Source: Vibrio sp. STUT-A11 (GTDB lineage Bacteria; Pseudomonadota; Gammaproteobacteria; Enterobacterales; Vibrionaceae). Taken from it: DNA of 64,000 bases. The notes beneath the pieces were generated by a model that was given only the letters and a program-made list of their open reading frames with translations, made no database searches and was not told the origin of the DNA. The stretch spans positions 1,240,001-1,304,000 of the forward strand of contig NZ_AP026763.1 of assembly GCF_026000435.1 (NCBI RefSeq), written 5' to 3'. This document shows positions 61,269 through 64,000 of the stretch, in pieces. Position numbers and translations under genes: made by a program. Every line of letters starts with the position of its first letter. The stretch's first letter is position 1.

Positions 61269-61285
61269 AAGAACCAAAAGTACAT
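61269..61285. promoter_or_regulatory. Phage operator O2
   Basis: AAGAACCAAAAGTACAT matches O1 at 14 of 17 positions; start-to-start spacing to O1 is 25 bp. Likely cooperative repressor binding at the leftward promoter. Confidence 0.7.
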
Positions 61286-61300
61286 TATTTCTGTCGGACA

Positions 61301-61325
61301 CAAAAAAACCGCCCGAAGGCGGCTA
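61301..61325 (-). terminator. Terminator of the lipoprotein gene
   Basis: AAAAACCGCC, short loop, GGCGG: on the - strand a GC stem followed by a T-run, about 45 nt after the lipoprotein stop. Confidence 0.82.
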
Positions 61326-61369
61326 TCTAAAAAGGGATATTTCTCTAACGAGCGAACTTATAGTGTTAT

Positions 61370-61753
61370 TTATTCTGACTTAATGGTGACTTCGGTTTTT
61401 ATGGGGTTACTGTATAATTTTTGTTGTTGCTCGTAGATCTCTTCCATGTCTGGAACTAGGTTTGCTTTACCCCATTTTGCCACTTCCCCATCTTCGAATG
61501 TCACCACAAGACTGTCACTAGATAACAATTCATTGTCGAAGGTAGTAAACCCGTAGGTTTCAGGATTCCAGTAGACCCAACGTGTGCGGCTTTCGGTTAC
61601 ATCGGTTCGTTTCGGCTCGCCAAGAATATTTATCACTTCCTGTTTTGACATGCCAAGCTCAAGCTGAAGTGAGGCTTTTCCATAGTCAACTTTATTTTGT
61701 GCGCAGCCAGTAATTAATAAAGCAGCAATAAAACTAAAAATTATATTTTTCAT
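61370..61753 (-). CDS. BamE/SmpA-like lipoprotein, lysogenic-conversion candidate
   Basis: A 127-residue lipoprotein: signal ending LLITGC (lipidated C17), then a BamE-like fold (ELGMSKQEVINILGEPKRTDVTESRTRWVYW). It is a single AT-rich gene with its own terminator between the repressor and the leftward operon, a classic position for a gene expressed in lysogeny (moron). It may alter the envelope or phage receptor access; K139-type Vibrio phages carry an exported lysogenic protein in a similar place. Function unproven. Confidence 0.82.
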   Translation of the reverse strand: MKNIIFSFIAALLITGCAQNKVDYGKASLQLELGMSKQEVINILGEPKRTDVTESRTRWVYWNPETYGFTTFDNELLSSDSLVVTFEDGEVAKWGKANLVPDMEEIYEQQQKLYSNPIKTEVTIKSE

Positions 61754-61881
61754 ATGTATACCAGAATCCTAATGATCAATAAAAATAGAACTTTAGTATC
61801 TCAATATATAAACAAAGATCATTAGGTTTTTGATGCATATGTGATTGGGCTCAATACCCAGAAAGCAATTGTTACAGATAC

Positions 61882-61904
61882 AAAAAACCGCCCGTAGGCG
61901 GTGA
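61882..61904 (-). terminator. Repressor gene terminator
   Basis: AAAAACCGCC, loop CGTA, GGCGGTG: on the - strand a stem then T-run directly after the repressor stop. Confidence 0.85.
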
Positions 61905-61905
61905 G

Positions 61906-62706
61906 TTACAACATGACCGAATACCAAAATACTCTGCCGAGCACGACGATATCTTTAGCTTGTTCCTGCGAGTAGCGTTCTTCTGGGTGTTCTTCTGAGT
62001 TATAACTACGAACCCTTAAGCCACCACCTGGTGTTTTGTACAAGAGCTTCACGCGAAGTTCACCACAGTGATTAATGGCGTACATTTTTCCGTCTACCAC
62101 CCCAGTGCTAGAGGTATCAATCCCGACGGTTGAACCGTCCGGTAATACGGGTTCCATACTATTGCCTGTCGCTTTTACGCATACCGCGCATTCTGGCGGA
62201 ACGTTGTAACGGCGTAACGTCGATTTGGCAAAACGCAGTTTAAGACCGGTATGTTCACGTTCGGCTACTTCACCACTGCCAGCTGAAAGGCGAATATCTG
62301 CAAAAAATGGCACTTCTACCTCGTCATCTGAAAGTGGGGTTTTACGATCCCAGGCGTCAATTTCTCCTAAAATTTCCGCATTGGCTTCGTTTGGCTTTTG
62401 AGATGCGTTCGAGGCTGAGCTGTCATGATGCTTTCCGTACTGGAGCCAGAACAGATCAACTTTGAGGAGGTTTGCTAATTCTTCTATTTTATTTTGGCGT
62501 GGCATTGACTCCGCGTTTAGCCATTTACTTACAGCTTTTGGCGTCACTTTAAGTGCTTTAGCTAAAATAACACCCCTTCCATGTTCTTCTATCCCAGCTT
62601 TTGTACAGGCCTGTGCAAGCCTTTGGGCGAAGTTTGAACGCACATTTTCACTATGAACCATAGGTTCAATAGTAAAACTTCTTGATTGTACTTTCAGTTC
62701 CGTCAT
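61906..62706 (-). CDS. CI/LexA-type phage repressor, self-cleaving
   Basis: A 266-residue repressor. HTH (about 25-90, GVILAKALKVTPKAVSKWLN) and a C-terminal S24 peptidase domain with S183 (NSMEP) and K220; the cleavage site is A142-G143 (SAGSGEV). RecA-stimulated self-cleavage and SOS induction are predicted. ATG 62706 has no ribosome site and lies 3 bp from operator O3, so the message may be leaderless or a later start used. Confidence 0.92.
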   Translation of the reverse strand: MTELKVQSRSFTIEPMVHSENVRSNFAQRLAQACTKAGIEEHGRGVILAKALKVTPKAVSKWLNAESMPRQNKIEELANLLKVDLFWLQYGKHHDSSASNASQKPNEANAEILGEIDAWDRKTPLSDDEVEVPFFADIRLSAGSGEVAEREHTGLKLRFAKSTLRRYNVPPECAVCVKATGNSMEPVLPDGSTVGIDTSSTGVVDGKMYAINHCGELRVKLLYKTPGGGLRVRSYNSEEHPEERYSQEQAKDIVVLGRVFWYSVML

Positions 62707-62709
62707 AAT

Positions 62710-62726
62710 ATGTACTTATAGTTCAT
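62710..62726. promoter_or_regulatory. Phage operator O3 between repressor and cro-like gene
   Basis: ATGTACTTATAGTTCAT; its reverse complement matches O1 at 15 of 17 positions. It overlaps the repressor start region and lies just before the rightward gene; TTGATT-17-ATAATA is a possible rightward promoter. Confidence 0.78.
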
Positions 62727-62741
62727 TGTAAGGGCGAAATT

Positions 62742-62954
62742 ATGTTAAAACAGGTTATTACTCAGATAGGTGTACCAAAAGTAGCGCTAGCTTGCTGCGT
62801 TAGTAATAGAGCTGTTTATAAATGGTGTGAGAGAGGTGTACTTCCTAGAACGGATTTCACTGGTGAAACCAATTACGCCTCGATCATTTCGGAATTATCT
62901 CAAGTGACAGAAACACCAGTCACTAAAGAAGAACTTCTCAATATTCCACGGTAG
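62742..62954 (+). CDS. Cro-like phage regulator
   Basis: A 70-residue protein divergent from the repressor with a compact helix-turn-helix (GVPKVALACCVSNRAVYKWCERG), the YdaS/Cro-like arrangement. AAGGGCG ribosome site. Predicted to oppose the repressor at O1-O3 and start the lytic programme. Confidence 0.85.
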   Translation: MLKQVITQIGVPKVALACCVSNRAVYKWCERGVLPRTDFTGETNYASIISELSQVTETPVTKEELLNIPR

Positions 62955-62985
62955 AACAATCTACAGATTGCCAAGGAGGTACTCC

Positions 62986-63495
62986 ATGACCCACACACAA
63001 AGCAGGGGGAAATTCCCTCGCTTCTATGAAGGCGTTATTCGTTTTAAGAACCACCACAGCCTGCGCGCTATTGCGCTAAGGCTTGGTTACTCAGAAGTGG
63101 ATTATAGCAACCGACTAAAGAAACGCTTTAACACCAATCAACCGGAATCGAAGTTGTTTGTTGATGACGTTATCGCGTTCACCAAAGAGTCTGGTGACTA
63201 CAGCATGATAGACGGCCTATGCAAAGAGGTCGGGCTGTGTACCCCAATGCCGTTTAACTACAACTCACAGGCCAATCTCAATACCGAGTTTTTGGTCGCA
63301 ACTAAGGCGCTTGGTGAGATGGCCGAGCAACTTAACGTAACCAAGCTTTCTGCCAATGGGGTTAGCCGTTTGTCTTCATCCATTCATACGCTGGTGGCTT
63401 CGGCCATGACGATTGGCTATGCCGCAGAGAGCCGCTTTGGTGGTATCAGCATGGCCATGATGTTTGGCGATATGTCTTCGGGAGTCTTGTCATGA
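62986..63495 (+). CDS. CII-like phage regulator (Phage_CP76)
   Basis: A 169-residue protein starting at ATG 62986 behind AAGGAGGT. HSLRAIALRLGYSEVDYSNRL near residues 20-45 is an HTH-like motif, followed by VDDVIAFTKESGDYSMIDGLC; both fit the CII family of P2-related phages, which activates establishment of lysogeny. The ATGA overlap with the next gene shows coupling. Confidence 0.83.
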   Translation: MTHTQSRGKFPRFYEGVIRFKNHHSLRAIALRLGYSEVDYSNRLKKRFNTNQPESKLFVDDVIAFTKESGDYSMIDGLCKEVGLCTPMPFNYNSQANLNTEFLVATKALGEMAEQLNVTKLSANGVSRLSSSIHTLVASAMTIGYAAESRFGGISMAMMFGDMSSGVLS

Positions 63496-63683
63496 ATGTG
63501 ATGGAAACGCTCAACACCATAGAGCAATTAGTGCAGATGTATCGCAGTTCTATTGCACTGGAGCAGAACGCCGCAGTTAAGCAGCAACTGGAAAAGGAAG
63601 CACTAAAGGCGATTAACACCAAGAGTCAGAGATATTTGGCACATCTAGAAATGGAAAAGCCCCAACAAGCGGCAACTTGTTAG
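63492..63683 (+). CDS. Small phage protein, 63 aa, unknown
   Basis: Overlaps the CII-like stop by 4 nt (ATGA). Predicted single coiled helix (TLNTIEQLVQMYRSSIALEQ ... KQQLEKEALKAINTK). Unknown function. Confidence 0.75.
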   Translation: MNVMETLNTIEQLVQMYRSSIALEQNAAVKQQLEKEALKAINTKSQRYLAHLEMEKPQQAATC

Positions 63684-63714
63684 GGCTATGAATCAGCAAA
63701 CGAAGGTCGATTCA

Positions 63715-63876
63715 ATGGAAAGAGTAACACAGCAGTGCGATCGCGCAAAGATTAAGGCCGTCTTAGTTTTTGATAACTACGTCTATTTTTTAGCAACTAA
63801 GCCAGGCGATTGGAAGTGGGTAAGTAAACGAACTGTAAGCCGAATGACACAGGAGCAGGGTTATGGAATTAAGTGA
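63715..63876 (+). CDS. Small phage protein, 53 aa, unknown
   Basis: ATG 63715 has AAGG 9 nt upstream; an in-frame ATG at 63688 lies only 2 nt after AGGG and is less likely. A small protein with a central beta-like segment (AVLVFDNYVYFLATKPGDWKW). Overlaps the next gene by 14 nt. Unknown. Confidence 0.65.
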   Translation: MERVTQQCDRAKIKAVLVFDNYVYFLATKPGDWKWVSKRTVSRMTQEQGYGIK

Positions 63877-64000
63877 GCGTTTAAAGCAGGTTGATAACCT
63901 CCGTCGCGCTGCGATGGGAGACGCCAAGTTTAAGGCGAAAGCCAAGCAGCATGAGGCTGCATTAAAACCAAAATCACGAGCTCTGCCAAAGAGTAAGCCA
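63863..64000 (+). CDS. Phage protein, N-terminus only
   Basis: ATG 63863 with GGAGCAGGG upstream; open to the window edge for 46 codons. Lysine/alanine-rich helix (MELSERLKQVDNLRRAAMGD). Too short to identify; the next genes in such operons often begin replication functions. Confidence 0.6.
   Translation, partial: MELSERLKQVDNLRRAAMGDAKFKAKAKQHEAALKPKSRALPKSKP

Larger units (their letters stand above)
56402..64000. mobile_element. Left part of an integrated temperate phage
   Basis: From the integrase at the left to the window end: integrase, excisionase, an early leftward operon, self-cleaving CI-type repressor, Cro-like and CII-like genes, and small genes leading rightward. No structural genes are in view, so the phage type and right end are undetermined; a phage with a P2/HP1-like or K139-like early region is possible. 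Boundary placed at a dyad between the host terminator and the integrase. Confidence 0.93.

Noticed and set aside
1..64000. CRISPR array, tRNA, rRNA or insertion sequence
   Set aside because: No regularly spaced direct repeats, no cloverleaf or rRNA-like sequence, and no transposase frame were seen.

Overview
The window reads as part of a Vibrio main chromosome, interrupted at its right end by the start of an integrated temperate phage. The assignment rests on protein content (NrdAB-YfaE, UbiG, GyrA with the gammaproteobacterial box, CosR beside a BCCT carrier, YcjX-YcjF-TyrR) and on gene order. The run nrdB-nrdA-ubiG-gyrA-ribA-imelysin-dihaem oxidoreductase-imelysin-DUF1513-LdtD-YcbK-GloC-CosR/BCCT matches the order I remember from V. 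cholerae. The species is not resolved; protein divergence fits a Harveyi-clade or related Vibrio. No rRNA, tRNA, CRISPR array or insertion sequence was seen.

Layout. 1-11 kb: end of an ACT-domain regulator, a DUF3943 envelope protein, a CinA-like protein, the class Ia ribonucleotide reductase operon (nrdA-nrdB-yfaE, with NrdR boxes and a DnaA box upstream), ubiG and gyrA. 11-17.7 kb: a 58-codon gene, a GTP cyclohydrolase II gene preceded by a near-perfect Zur box, and a four-gene imelysin/dihaem oxidoreductase/DUF1513 cluster preceded by a Fur-like box, so zinc and iron control lie side by side. 17.8-22.4 kb: envelope enzymes (L,D-transpeptidase, M15-like DUF882), a GloC-type hydrolase and two small or unknown genes. 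22.9-28 kb: a keto-acid-type TRAP transporter followed by a Cache-domain histidine kinase and LuxR-type response regulator. 28-32.7 kb: cosR, divergent from a BCCT osmolyte carrier, then an amino-acid-type chemoreceptor. 32.7-56.3 kb: a cNMP/CBS/DUF294 protein with a DnaQ-type exonuclease, aspC, a MocR regulator, asnS, queD, sdaA-sdaC, a Nudix enzyme, pabB, fumarase, ycjX-ycjF-tyrR, rimJ, an HD hydrolase and DUF2947.

From about 56.4 kb to the window end lies the left part of a prophage. A leftward operon holds, in transcription order, an unknown gene, DUF2303, two unknown genes, an Acb2/Tad1-family cyclic-nucleotide sponge (anti-CBASS), a Rv2179c-like exonuclease, another small gene, excisionase and integrase. 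A BamE-like lipoprotein gene and a LexA/CI-type self-cleaving repressor sit between this operon and a rightward operon (Cro-like, CII-like, small genes) that runs off the window. Three copies of a 17-bp operator tie both operons to the repressor. The leftward transcript begins with a roughly 200-nt multi-hairpin leader.

Most interesting: the Acb2 homologue and its uncharacterised operon neighbours; the structured phage leader RNA; the Zur-controlled ribA; an orphan three-stem RNA-like element at 38.0-38.1 kb; and a dyad between cosR and the BCCT gene. All functional calls come from reading motifs and remembered family signatures; no searches were run.
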